Below, piece by piece: positions 26,482 through 34,335 of a stretch of DNA of 57,259 nucleotides (within the stretch, counting starts at the first letter, position 1; the number at the start of each line of letters is the position of its first letter). The stretch is taken from NCBI GenBank assembly GCA_002729195.1, contig PBTT01000084.1, positions 1-57,259 of the forward strand, in the 5' to 3' direction. The notes beneath the pieces were generated by a model, which saw only the letters and a program-made list of their open reading frames with translations, did no database searches and was not told where the DNA came from. The position numbers and the translations under genes are program-made. The DNA comes from Acidiferrobacteraceae bacterium (GTDB lineage Bacteria; Pseudomonadota; Gammaproteobacteria; Arenicellales; UBA868).

Positions 26482-27759
26482 CTACCACCCGACCAACGCC
26501 TCTTCGAACATGCTGGCCAACTCCTTCTCACCGGCGGGCCGGGGAGACAGTTTGGTCACTCGATGCTGCGGCAGGGTGCCTTCGACCAAGGCCGGGATAT
26601 CTTCCCGCGTGTAACCAATCGCACTCAGCCCGTTGGGAACCCCCAGACGTTCCATGAAGGCCGTAATGCGGTCAGCCAGGAGTCGGCCGGCATCCACGGG
26701 CTTGGCCCGCGAGACATCGACACCCAGGAAACCGGCTGCCTCAAGATGGCGTTCGGGCGAGGCGCAGGCGGTGAAGTGAAACACGGCGGGGGCGTTAAGT
26801 ATGACTGAGATACCGTGAGGCACCAGGGGCCAGTCAACCTGGTAGCCCGGTGGCCAGTAATCGCGCACCAGTCCGGAAACCGGATAAGACATGCCATGCG
26901 GCAGATGCACCCCGGCATTCCCGAAACCGACGCCGGCATAGGAGGCCGCCAATAGCATCCAGCTTCGCGCCTCTTCATCTTCGGGATCTTCAACCGCGCG
27001 AACGAGGAAACGGGAAACCAGCCGCAGCGCCTCGGCCGACCAGATATCGCTGATCGGATTGGAACCCTGGTAGGCGGGACGCAACAACGGCCGATCAGGT
27101 GCGGAACGCTGATCAAAGGGCAACGCGGTGTAGGACTCCACGGCATGGCTCAACACGTCAAGTCCCGTCGCCGCCACAGCCAGTCGGGGCAAGGTCCGGG
27201 TGTTGATCGGATCGATCAGGCCAAGAGTCGGCTTCAATCGCCGATGAGCTATCCCGGTCTTGGCGTGCATCTTGACCAGGTCAAAGATGGCCACACCGGT
27301 GGTTTCGCTCCCTGTGCCGGAGGTGGTCGGGACAGCCACCAGCGGCTTCAATTCCCCCGGCACAGGTTTGCCCTCGCCAATGGGAGGATTCACATACTTG
27401 AGAAGATCGGCGGGGTAACAGGAATAGAGATTGGCCGCCTTGGCCGTATCAATGGTGGATCCGCCGCCAACCGCCACGAAAGCATCGAACGGCTGCTCCC
27501 GCGCAAACGAGATCGCTTCCTGGAAGGATTCGTCCGTCGGCTCAACGCGAACACGGTCAAAGAGGGAGAATTCAACCTTCTGCCGTTCCAGTGATTCCAG
27601 CACCGTGGCCACCGGCGGCAGCTTGCTCAGATTGGGATCCGTCACCACCATGACCCGACGGGCACCCATATCGACCAAGTCCATGCCAATTTCCTCGGTC
27701 ACCCCGTGCCCGAAGCGCACGCTCGATGTAGCCATCTCAAAAGCTGTGTCGCATCGCAT
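26482..27759 (-). CDS. Hydroxyacid-oxoacid transhydrogenase-like iron alcohol dehydrogenase
   Basis: A 425-residue type III Fe-ADH. It closely follows the animal ADHFE1 enzyme through its length, as I recall that sequence: CDTAFEMA, GMDLVDMGA, LSKLPPV, RVEPTDESF, FVAVGGGSTIDTAKAANLY, VPTTSGTGSETTGVAIFD, PAYQGSNPISDIW, GNAGVHLPHGMSYP and GTLPQHRVTKL. Metal ligands would be the Asp of ATGLDVLSHAVESY and following His residues. ADHFE1 couples 4-hydroxybutyrate oxidation to 2-oxoglutarate reduction. Beside an mmsA-type gene, an alternative is 3-hydroxypropionate oxidation (DddB-like). It is the first gene of the long minus-strand string and has an FNR-type box 38 bases before its ATG. Confidence 0.85.
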   Translation of the reverse strand: MRCDTAFEMATSSVRFGHGVTEEIGMDLVDMGARRVMVVTDPNLSKLPPVATVLESLERQKVEFSLFDRVRVEPTDESFQEAISFAREQPFDAFVAVGGGSTIDTAKAANLYSCYPADLLKYVNPPIGEGKPVPGELKPLVAVPTTSGTGSETTGVAIFDLVKMHAKTGIAHRRLKPTLGLIDPINTRTLPRLAVAATGLDVLSHAVESYTALPFDQRSAPDRPLLRPAYQGSNPISDIWSAEALRLVSRFLVRAVEDPEDEEARSWMLLAASYAGVGFGNAGVHLPHGMSYPVSGLVRDYWPPGYQVDWPLVPHGISVILNAPAVFHFTACASPERHLEAAGFLGVDVSRAKPVDAGRLLADRITAFMERLGVPNGLSAIGYTREDIPALVEGTLPQHRVTKLSPRPAGEKELASMFEEALVGW

Positions 27760-27796
27760 GAACTCCTAATTCACTCACAAAACCGGATGAATAAAT

Positions 27797-27810
27797 TTGA
27801 CTTACGTCAA
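27797..27810. promoter_or_regulatory. FNR/DNR-type operator
   Basis: TTGACTTACGTCAA is a symmetric palindrome (TTGAC-N4-GTCAA) centred between the divergent Fe-ADH gene (start 27759) and the cupin gene (start 27845), about 35-38 bases from either start codon. It resembles the other boxes in this window and could control both directions. Function is inferred. Confidence 0.45.
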
Positions 27811-27844
27811 TGTAAAAAAGGATCTCTGACCGAAACTCATACAA

Positions 27845-28546
27845 ATGGAAGCCGACATGATGAATACTGGGCAGTCGATCAACAGACGCGCGATGATGAA
27901 GACCGTTGGAATAGGCATCGGTATGGCCGGCACCGCCAAAGCGCTTTCAGCCGAACGAACTCCAAGCCTTCATTTCCGAAACGAGGACTTTTACACCAAC
28001 GGCAAGTTCGACTTGGAAGCAGCGAAGGACGCCTACATCGAGCTGTTCAAGTATCATCACTATCCCGTGTTCAAGGACGCGCGGGAAAAGCTCTGGATCA
28101 GCGACTACGGCCTCGGCGAATTCACCCGGGTCGGACTGGGGGCCAATGTCTTTCACAACCACAAAGGAGAACATGTTGGAGACCGCTACATGCTCCTCGA
28201 TATCTACCTGCTCCCCAACCAAATGCTCCCGGAGCATTATCACCTGAAAACAGCCGTAGCGCGGCCAAAGATGGAGGGATGGGTCGTCCGCAACGGTCTT
28301 TCCTACATCGTGGGCGAAGGCGAGCCAACCCCCGGCCTCCGGGAGAAAGTCCCTGTGAGCCAAAGGTCGTCCTGCACCGTCTGGCATGCAACCGTCGCCC
28401 GCCCCGGAGAGGTGTCCCAATTGAACCGCCCCACAGAAAGGCATTGGCAACTGGCCGGCCCTGAAGGGGCCATCCTTTCCGAGGCAGCCAACTATCACGA
28501 CGGCGACGGCGTCCGTCATAGCAACAAGAAACTGGTATTCCCGTAA
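27845..28546 (+). CDS. Exported cupin, D-lyxose isomerase-like
   Basis: A 233-residue protein with a Tat-type leader (NRRAMMKTVGIGIGMAGTA); ATGs at 27845, 27857 and 27860 are all possible starts. The cupin core carries PEHYHLKTAVARPKMEGWVVRNG, similar to the metal-binding HxH...K-E...NRGG motif of D-lyxose isomerases, and WHATVARPGEVSQLN near the second cupin motif. D-lyxose isomerases interconvert D-lyxose and D-xylulose and are cytoplasmic, so the leader and the changed Glu context suggest a relative with another role. It diverges from the polyol/one-carbon string and precedes an NTF2-like gene by 17 bases. Confidence 0.65.
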   Translation: MEADMMNTGQSINRRAMMKTVGIGIGMAGTAKALSAERTPSLHFRNEDFYTNGKFDLEAAKDAYIELFKYHHYPVFKDAREKLWISDYGLGEFTRVGLGANVFHNHKGEHVGDRYMLLDIYLLPNQMLPEHYHLKTAVARPKMEGWVVRNGLSYIVGEGEPTPGLREKVPVSQRSSCTVWHATVARPGEVSQLNRPTERHWQLAGPEGAILSEAANYHDGDGVRHSNKKLVFP

Positions 28547-28563
28547 AGAGAAAGGAGCGCGCC

Positions 28564-28914
28564 ATGTCAGATGAACAATCCAAACAAACCGAAGCCGTAT
28601 TCTCCCATCACGTCCAGGCCTTGGGAGAGGGCCTTGAGTCGGTCATGAGCGATTACGCGGAGAACTCCGTGCTCTATACTCCCGACGGCCCCAAGCGCGG
28701 CCGTGGAGAGATACGGGCCTTCTTTGAAACCTTCATGGCCGACACCCTGCCCAAGCTGCTCAAGTCATTCAAACTGCTCCGCACCGACATCGACGGCGAG
28801 ATTCTCTACGTCACCTGGACGGCCGGGGAAATGGCCCCGCTGGGTACCGACACCTTCATCATTCGAGAGGGCAAGATACAGGTGCAGACTTTCGCGGCTT
28901 ACATGCCGGGTTAG
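28564..28914 (+). CDS. NTF2-like (SnoaL/DUF4440-type) small protein
   Basis: A 116-residue single-domain protein with AGGAG seven bases before the ATG. The pattern HHVQALGEGLESVMSDYAEN, then VLYTPDGPKRGRGEIRAFFE and FIIREGKIQVQTFAAYM, is that of the NTF2-like cone fold (nuclear transport factor 2/SnoaL). It has no signal peptide. It forms a two-gene unit with the cupin gene. Members are ligand-binding proteins or isomerases; no catalytic assignment is possible here. Confidence 0.75.
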   Translation: MSDEQSKQTEAVFSHHVQALGEGLESVMSDYAENSVLYTPDGPKRGRGEIRAFFETFMADTLPKLLKSFKLLRTDIDGEILYVTWTAGEMAPLGTDTFIIREGKIQVQTFAAYMPG

Positions 28915-29024
28915 TAGATAGATACCCCACTTTTGTCCCTCGTCGTCGCCCTCGTAATTGGGATCGCCACAGCAGCCCCTCGTGAAGCAACCCGCCAGGC
29001 GGCTCGTCCGCTGCCACCCCTCGA

Positions 29025-29201
29025 TCAAGCCCGCTGGATCTGATCGTCCGTGAGGTCATGCTTGCCCCCGTCGCTGAGGGCCTTGTTCCCGACATGTTCG
29101 GTTAACACCTCGGCTTGGGCCTGCAGATGGGCGATCATCGCGTGACAGATCGAGGCATCCTGTCGACCGCCCCGAATCGCTCCCGCAAAGTAGATCTTCA
29201 T
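29025..29201 (-). pseudogene. Truncated nucleotide N-hydrolase fragment (DNPH1-like)
   Basis: Fifty-eight codons from ATG 29201 read MKIYFAGAIRGGRQDAS, then AHLQAQAEVLTEHVGNKALS, the N-terminal nucleotide-binding signature of 2'-deoxynucleoside 5'-phosphate N-hydrolase/nucleoside 2-deoxyribosyltransferase relatives. The frame stops at TGA 29025-29027 after DLTDDQIQRA, before the catalytic Glu region. About 110 further bases to the NTF2-like gene show no clear continuation in any frame. The family is about 140-170 residues, so roughly 60 percent is missing. Confidence 0.65.
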
Positions 29202-29208
29202 GTTATCT

Positions 29209-30039
29209 CTATTGGAAATGCAACTTGTTCCAAGCCCCGATGGATCGCTTCAGGTTGTCTCGGGAATCACCGCGGATGGCATAGCACTGGAACCCGACGT
29301 TGCCCTTGAAGCCAAGCTCGCGAAGCAACTTGAAGAGGGCGGCTTGGTCGTAGCTGCCGCGATCCAGCGTCTGGATGAGCTGACTCCAATCGCTTCCTCC
29401 CTGTTCGGCCCCACAGGTACTGACCTGCCAAAGGAGAGGTTTGGCGTCGGTCAGGACGGCCTTGAGATCGGTTTTGGGTTCGACCATAAGGTAATGACAA
29501 AGGTTGAACATCACGCCGACGTTATCCCTATCGCATTTGCGGGCTACCCGCACGGCGGTTCCCAAGGTGTCGACGTAGAACCCGGTGTGCGGATAGAGGA
29601 CGATGCGCAGGCCCGACTCCTTGGCCTGGTCGGCAATTTCGCGGACAAAGGCCACGGCCTGCTTGTCGGTATTGGCCTTCTTGTTGCCTTGGACGTACAG
29701 TTCGAGGATGACGTCACGTCCCTTCAGATCCTTGATTGCCTGGCTGATTTCCTTGCTGTAGTTGTGCCCCTTGGGCTCCAGTCGCCCGCCAACGTAGAAA
29801 CTGAACAGCTTGAGCCCCGCCTCATCGTAAAGCTTGAGACGCTGCGGCAGGGAAAGGGCATCATTCACCCGGGCGGCCCCGATGCCGTCGTAGCCCAGTT
29901 CCTTTAGCACCTTGACGCGCTCCTCGGCGCTTTTGAAATGAACCCCGTTTTGGAAGGCATAGACCGGCCATGTCTCCGACTCGGCAAAGAGGTTTGTGAA
30001 CCCGGCAACTAAAAGGATGGCGGCGGCTATGGTCTTCAT
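29209..30039 (-). CDS. Secreted sugar phosphate isomerase/epimerase-like TIM barrel
   Basis: A 276-residue protein of the xylose isomerase-like (AP endonuclease 2) superfamily with a signal peptide (MKTIAAAILLVAGFTNLFA). Barrel features include LKELGYDGIGAARVN, GLKLFSFYVGG, VILELYVQGNKK, GLRIVLYPHTGFYVDT, NVGVMFNLCHYLM and NVGFQCYAIRGD, which keep the His/Asn metal-site positions. Exported members are common in the PVC phyla and are often of unknown substrate. It stands 7 bases from the DNPH1-like fragment and runs on the minus strand after the prp operon. Confidence 0.75.
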   Translation of the reverse strand: MKTIAAAILLVAGFTNLFAESETWPVYAFQNGVHFKSAEERVKVLKELGYDGIGAARVNDALSLPQRLKLYDEAGLKLFSFYVGGRLEPKGHNYSKEISQAIKDLKGRDVILELYVQGNKKANTDKQAVAFVREIADQAKESGLRIVLYPHTGFYVDTLGTAVRVARKCDRDNVGVMFNLCHYLMVEPKTDLKAVLTDAKPLLWQVSTCGAEQGGSDWSQLIQTLDRGSYDQAALFKLLRELGFKGNVGFQCYAIRGDSRDNLKRSIGAWNKLHFQ

Positions 30040-30327
30040 AACGTTTTATTCGAACAAGCAATGACTTCCTTAGGGCACTTCTGGAAAGGGGAGATTCGTG
30101 TGATTGAATTCTTCTAACAAGATTTTTTTGATATAGGTTTCGAAAGCACCAGTGGCTCGCTCAACCCGTTGTGATGGTGCGCTCAGCTCCTTCCCTATTG
30201 TTCGCAATCGATCCATTGCCGTTGGCTTCATCCTCCCAAATACCTGTTCCTCCCTTACCCGGGAAATATTTCGACAAGAAATAAAAATTTCCCTGCGCAA
30301 ACGGCCAGATTGTCTTTTCAAATATAT
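30040..30327. other. AT-rich gap after prpD
   Basis: About 290 bases between the prpD stop and the isomerase-like start. I see no convincing gene; an 83-codon minus frame (30070-30321) has no recognisable motif. It marks a shift from the lower-GC prp segment back to the GC-richer background. Confidence 0.3.
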
Positions 30328-31779
30328 TTACGATATCACCATCTTGTTCATGAATTCATGGACAGGCATTTTTTCCAGAGAAGCCTGATTCTGGCACACG
30401 TCATATATCTGATTCGCCTGCTCTGGTTCGAAATGGGCTTTTAAATTCGTCATGAATTTCCTCTCAAGTATGGGGAATCCTTCGTCCCTCCGCCGTTTGT
30501 GCCCCAGAGGGTATTCACATGACTCACCGACGGGAGGACTTCCATCTTTAAAATAGACCTCAATGGCATTTGCAATGGAGCGTTTGTCCGGTTCATGATA
30601 TTCACGAGAGTATCTTTCGTCTTCCTTAACAAACATCTTACTTCTCAATTCATCAATCACGGGATGACATTTGTGAAAAGAGTCTTCGTAATATTCAGCT
30701 TTCAGATCTCCAAAACCAAGCACGACGGCCGTCATGTATTGTAAGCAGTGATCCCTGTCGGCCGGATTGTTGAGCTCTCCTTCCTTGGAGATAATGCGAA
30801 TGGCTGACTCATGAGTCGTTATCTCTATGCGTTCAATCGAATCCAGTTTATCTTTGATTTGAGGATGAAGTTTTTGAGCCGCTTCACATGCCGTCTGGGA
30901 ATGGAATTCCGCTGGAAATGAAATCTTAAAAAGGATGTTCTCCATGACGTAGGCGGTGAAAGGCCGCTGAAACTTAAATGCCTTGCCTTTGAAAGAGACA
31001 TCATAAAAGCCCCAGATCTTTGCACTGAGGGCGCCGGGTACCCCCATTTCGCCACGCAGGGAAATATCAGCCAATCGGACCCCTCTGGAAGTGGCGTCAC
31101 CTGCTGCCCAAGATTTACGTGACCCGGTATTGGGCGCATGGCGATACGTTCTCAAGGAACTGCCGTCAACCCAGGCTTGTGAAACTGCCGCCAACGTCTG
31201 GTCGCGATCTCCACCCATCATTTGCGTAACAACGGCTGTCGTCGCTACTCTAACGAGCAGAACATGATCGAGTCCAACACGGTTGTAGCTGTTCTCCAGA
31301 GCGAGAACACCTTGGATCTCATGCGCCTTGATCATTGCCTCGAGAACGTCACGCATGACTAAAGGATCCCCGCCCTCTGCACTATATTTTTGTGACAGAT
31401 AGTCGGCAACGGCAAGTATCCCTCCCAGATTGTCTGATGGGTGCCCCCACTCTGCTGCAAGCCAAGTATCATTGAAGTCAAGCCAGCGAATCATACAACC
31501 AATATCCCAGGCAGCCTTAATATGATCGAGAATATATGAAGTCCCCGGAACTCTAGCCCCATAGGGAACTTTTGTCCCCTCAACGAGTGGACCAAGGTGC
31601 TTGGTGCATTCAGGAAAGTTCAAGGCCAGAAACCCACAGCCCAAGGTGTCCATTAGGCAATGCCTGGCTGTATTTAAAACATCTTCCGATTCAATTTTAT
31701 AGTCGACAACGTAATCAACTATTTCTTGAATTACTTGATCGTAATCTGGTCTATCGGCAATGTCTACTTGTGAACTTAT
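30328..31779 (-). CDS. prpD: 2-Methylcitrate dehydratase with probable ATA start
   Basis: Dehydrates 2-methylcitrate to 2-methyl-cis-aconitate in the methylcitrate cycle. The protein follows E. coli PrpD closely by memory: [81 protein letters not shown] and NNPADRDHC. The first ATG (31653) is well inside the conserved region. The frame is open further upstream and codes [23 protein letters not shown], which matches the family N-terminus. No ATG, GTG or TTG is present there; ATA at 31777-31779 stands where the family Met stands, eight bases after AGGAG (ATT at 31780-31782 is the alternative). From ATA the product is 483 residues, the same as E. coli. Confidence 0.88.
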   Translation of the reverse strand: MSSQVDIADRPDYDQVIQEIVDYVVDYKIESEDVLNTARHCLMDTLGCGFLALNFPECTKHLGPLVEGTKVPYGARVPGTSYILDHIKAAWDIGCMIRWLDFNDTWLAAEWGHPSDNLGGILAVADYLSQKYSAEGGDPLVMRDVLEAMIKAHEIQGVLALENSYNRVGLDHVLLVRVATTAVVTQMMGGDRDQTLAAVSQAWVDGSSLRTYRHAPNTGSRKSWAAGDATSRGVRLADISLRGEMGVPGALSAKIWGFYDVSFKGKAFKFQRPFTAYVMENILFKISFPAEFHSQTACEAAQKLHPQIKDKLDSIERIEITTHESAIRIISKEGELNNPADRDHCLQYMTAVVLGFGDLKAEYYEDSFHKCHPVIDELRSKMFVKEDERYSREYHEPDKRSIANAIEVYFKDGSPPVGESCEYPLGHKRRRDEGFPILERKFMTNLKAHFEPEQANQIYDVCQNQASLEKMPVHEFMNKMVIS

Positions 31780-31811
31780 AATAGTTTCTCCTGAATAATT
31801 AATCGTTTGAA

Positions 31812-32942
31812 TTACGATCTCTCCTGAATGGGCACAACCGTTCTTGCATCCGGTCCGGCATACTCCGCGCTAGGACGGATGATACGATTGTTACCGCGTT
31901 GTTCCTTAACGTGAGCAGCCCAACCGGTCAGTCTGGACATCACAAAAATAGGTGTAAACAATTTGGTTGGAATACCCATGAAATGATAAGTCGAGGCATG
32001 GAAGAAGTCGGCATTGCAAAAAAGTTTCTTTTCCCGCCACATGACCTCTTCGCAACGCTCCGAAATGGCGTACAATTTTTGATCCTCCACGAAATCAGAT
32101 AACTGTTTCGACCATTTCTTGATGATCACGTTACGCGGATCGGATTCTCTGTAAACAGCATGACCGAACCCCATGATTTTTTCCTTGCGCCCCAGCATGC
32201 CCAAAACCTCTTCCTCCGCATGATCAGGGCCATTAAACTTTTCGATCAAGGCCATCGCTGCCTCGTTGGCGCCTCCATGCAAAGGCCCCCTCAACGTTCC
32301 AATCGCACCACTGATGCAGCTATGAATGTCTGAAAGTGTCGATGCACATACTCTGGCTGTAAAAGTTGAGGCATTGAATTCATGTTCAGCATAAAGCACA
32401 AGGGAAACATGCATCACTTTTTCAAACAATTCGGCCGGTTTTTCACCAGACAACATATGTAAAAAATGAGCACCGATTGAATCGTCATCGGTCTCGGTTT
32501 CGATTTTAACACTCTCATGTGAATATTTGTACCAATAGCATATCATTGAAGGAAGAACGGCTAAAAGTCTGTCGATGTGATGATCCTGCTCGAAAAAATC
32601 CTTTTCTGTTTCGAGGTTGCCCAAGAAAGAACATCCCGTCCGCATGACATCCATGGGGTGGGCATCTGCTGGAATATTTTCCAGAACCGTTTTCAGGGCA
32701 TCGGGCAAGCCACGCAAAGTCTTGAGTTTACTCGAGTATTCATCCAGTTGACTTTGGTTGGGAAGTTCTCCTCCTTTGGTGATCAGGTAGGCCACTTCTT
32801 CAAAAACGGTATTTTCGGCCAAATCCGCGATATCATACCCGCAGTAAGTCAGTCCCGACCCCGTTTTACCAACCGTGCAAAGCGCTGTCTGACCGGCTAT
32901 CTGGCCTCGCAAACCTGCGCCACCCAATTTTTTGTCCGTCAT
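31812..32942 (-). CDS. prpC: 2-Methylcitrate synthase
   Basis: A 376-residue citrate-synthase-family enzyme that condenses propionyl-CoA with oxaloacetate. Typical PrpC features: [29 protein letters not shown], then [22 protein letters not shown] (catalytic His), [15 protein letters not shown] (second His) and [19 protein letters not shown] at the C-terminus. It lies between prpB (15 bases) and prpD (32 bases), confirming methylcitrate rather than citrate synthase. Like its two partners it is visibly lower in GC than the rest of the window. Confidence 0.93.
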   Translation of the reverse strand: MTDKKLGGAGLRGQIAGQTALCTVGKTGSGLTYCGYDIADLAENTVFEEVAYLITKGGELPNQSQLDEYSSKLKTLRGLPDALKTVLENIPADAHPMDVMRTGCSFLGNLETEKDFFEQDHHIDRLLAVLPSMICYWYKYSHESVKIETETDDDSIGAHFLHMLSGEKPAELFEKVMHVSLVLYAEHEFNASTFTARVCASTLSDIHSCISGAIGTLRGPLHGGANEAAMALIEKFNGPDHAEEEVLGMLGRKEKIMGFGHAVYRESDPRNVIIKKWSKQLSDFVEDQKLYAISERCEEVMWREKKLFCNADFFHASTYHFMGIPTKLFTPIFVMSRLTGWAAHVKEQRGNNRIIRPSAEYAGPDARTVVPIQERS

Positions 32943-32957
32943 CCTGGTCTCCTTTTT

Positions 32958-33842
32958 CTATTTATTATCTTTTTGGCTGAAAAGTTCATCAAGTTTGTCT
33001 TCATATTGATGATAATTTAAATAATCGTAAAGTTCATTTCTTGTCTGCATTGTTTCAACAACAGCATTCTGATCGCCAGCGCTGCGTATTCTATGATATA
33101 CATTTTCTGCAGCTTTGCTCATCGCTCGAAAAGCACTCAATGGATATAGCACCATATCCACACCCCAAGTCTGCAAAGTTTTTGTATTGTAAAGTTCAGT
33201 TACTCCAAATTCAGTCATATTGGCGAGGATGGGTGCATTCAGCGCTTTTCTGAAAGCCCGATAATGCTCCTCTGTTTGCACAGCCTCCACAAAAATCCCA
33301 TCGGCGCCCGCTTCTATATACTTTTTAGCGCGTTCAACAGATGCCTCAAGGCCCTCACTCACAAACGAATCCGTTCTGGCCATGATAAAAAAACTTTCGT
33401 CATAACGCGCATCGACAGCTGCCTTGATACGATCAAGCATTTCTTCCGTTGTAACAATCTGTTTTCCCGGACGATGCCCGCAGCGCTTTGGAGCCACCTG
33501 GTCTTCCATATGCACGGCAGCAACACCGGCACGAATCATTTCTTTAATGGTTCGATGGATACTAAACGCCCCACCCCATCCCGTATCGATATCGACGAGC
33601 ATCGGTACGGACGTGATTGCTGTAATTCGTCTGGCATCTTCAATAACATCATTAAGAGATGTCATGCCAATATCTGGTAAACCGTGAGATGCATTTGCGA
33701 CCCCGGCGCCAGAAAGGTATATGCTACGAAAACCAGCCTTTTCTGCCATCATTGCACAATAGGCATTAACCGTCCCCGCTATTTGCAAGGGTTTCTCAAT
33801 CTGAAGTGCATCTCTAAATGCCTGTCCTGCGAGTCTACTCAT
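32958..33842 (-). CDS. prpB: 2-Methylisocitrate lyase
   Basis: A 294-residue PEP mutase/isocitrate lyase-family enzyme that cleaves 2-methylisocitrate to pyruvate and succinate. Motifs: SGAGVANASHGLPDIG, VDIDTGWGG, AVHMEDQVAPKRCGHRPGK with the catalytic Cys in KRCGH, and ILANMTEFG. It is the first gene of prpB-prpC-prpD. No prpR regulator, acnD or prpF is next to it, so the aconitase step must be supplied elsewhere. The strong similarity to gammaproteobacterial proteins and the lower GC suggest transfer. Confidence 0.93.
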   Translation of the reverse strand: MSRLAGQAFRDALQIEKPLQIAGTVNAYCAMMAEKAGFRSIYLSGAGVANASHGLPDIGMTSLNDVIEDARRITAITSVPMLVDIDTGWGGAFSIHRTIKEMIRAGVAAVHMEDQVAPKRCGHRPGKQIVTTEEMLDRIKAAVDARYDESFFIMARTDSFVSEGLEASVERAKKYIEAGADGIFVEAVQTEEHYRAFRKALNAPILANMTEFGVTELYNTKTLQTWGVDMVLYPLSAFRAMSKAAENVYHRIRSAGDQNAVVETMQTRNELYDYLNYHQYEDKLDELFSQKDNK

Positions 33843-33906
33843 GATGTTGGTTCCAGTTTAAGTTGCTTTAAAGTCATATTAGCTTTAGGGGCAGCCCTGT
33901 CTAAGA

Positions 33907-34080
33907 CTAATACTTTTCCTTCAAGTACCACTGTTTAAGCTGTTTGTAAAGCGATAGATGGAAGCCTCCATTGAAGCGCCACTCACACTCCTTCAAGTAC
34001 CCGTAAAAACCATCGGGTTTGATCCCATTGAAACGCCTCAAATGGCGCTTGGCTTAGTACTAAGAATTCTCGATTCCGTT
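33907..34080 (-). mobile_element. IS1595-type transposase C-terminal remnant
   Basis: A minus frame ending at TAG 33907-33909 reads NGIENS, two stops, then AKRHLRRFNGIKPDGFYGY, LKECEWRFNGGFH and LYKQLKQWYLKEKY. NGIEN and KECEWRFN are the C-terminal signature of IS1595-family DDE transposases; the stops fall right after NGIEN, where intact members read FW. The N-terminal and most catalytic parts are gone. The bases beyond the stop (GGGGCAGCCCTGTCTAAGAC, 33888-33907) may be one terminal repeat, but I could not find its partner. It directly borders the prp operon. Confidence 0.7.
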
Positions 34081-34130
34081 GATTTGATTTCTTTCTTTTT
34101 CATATAGGGTGGAGTAATTCATGTTGATTC

Positions 34131-34153
34131 TAGGGTTTTAGCACCAAAACCTA
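34131..34153. repeat. Inverted repeat beside the IS1595 remnant
   Basis: TAGGGTTTT-AGCACC-AAAACCTA forms an eight-base-pair stem with one bulged G. It may be a terminator or part of an insertion-sequence end. The rest of the 33843-34335 gap holds no gene that I can see. Confidence 0.35.
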
Positions 34154-34316
34154 ACATAATCATTGGCTCAGTTTTCGGAGGTCGCATCAGTCCCTCTCTG
34201 GTGGCTGTCCCTGCCACATTTCCTAATCGATACCATACGGTCTCTCCTCTGCAGACAGATCGCGAGCCACTGCCCAAGCGCTAGCGCCACCGCAACCCAG
34301 TTTGCCGGTATCCGGC

Positions 34317-34330
34317 TCGCGTTAACGCGA
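34317..34330. repeat. Palindrome downstream of HzsA-like paralogue 3
   Basis: TCGCGTTAACGCGA is a perfect 14-base palindrome five bases after the stop codon at 34336. It lacks a loop and a T-run, so it is not a standard terminator; a protein-binding site is possible. Confidence 0.35.
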
Positions 34331-34335
34331 CCGAA

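Noticed and set aside
27947-28519. 190-codon antisense frame over the cupin gene
   Set aside because: It is a shadow of the sense gene with cupin motifs; no independent support.
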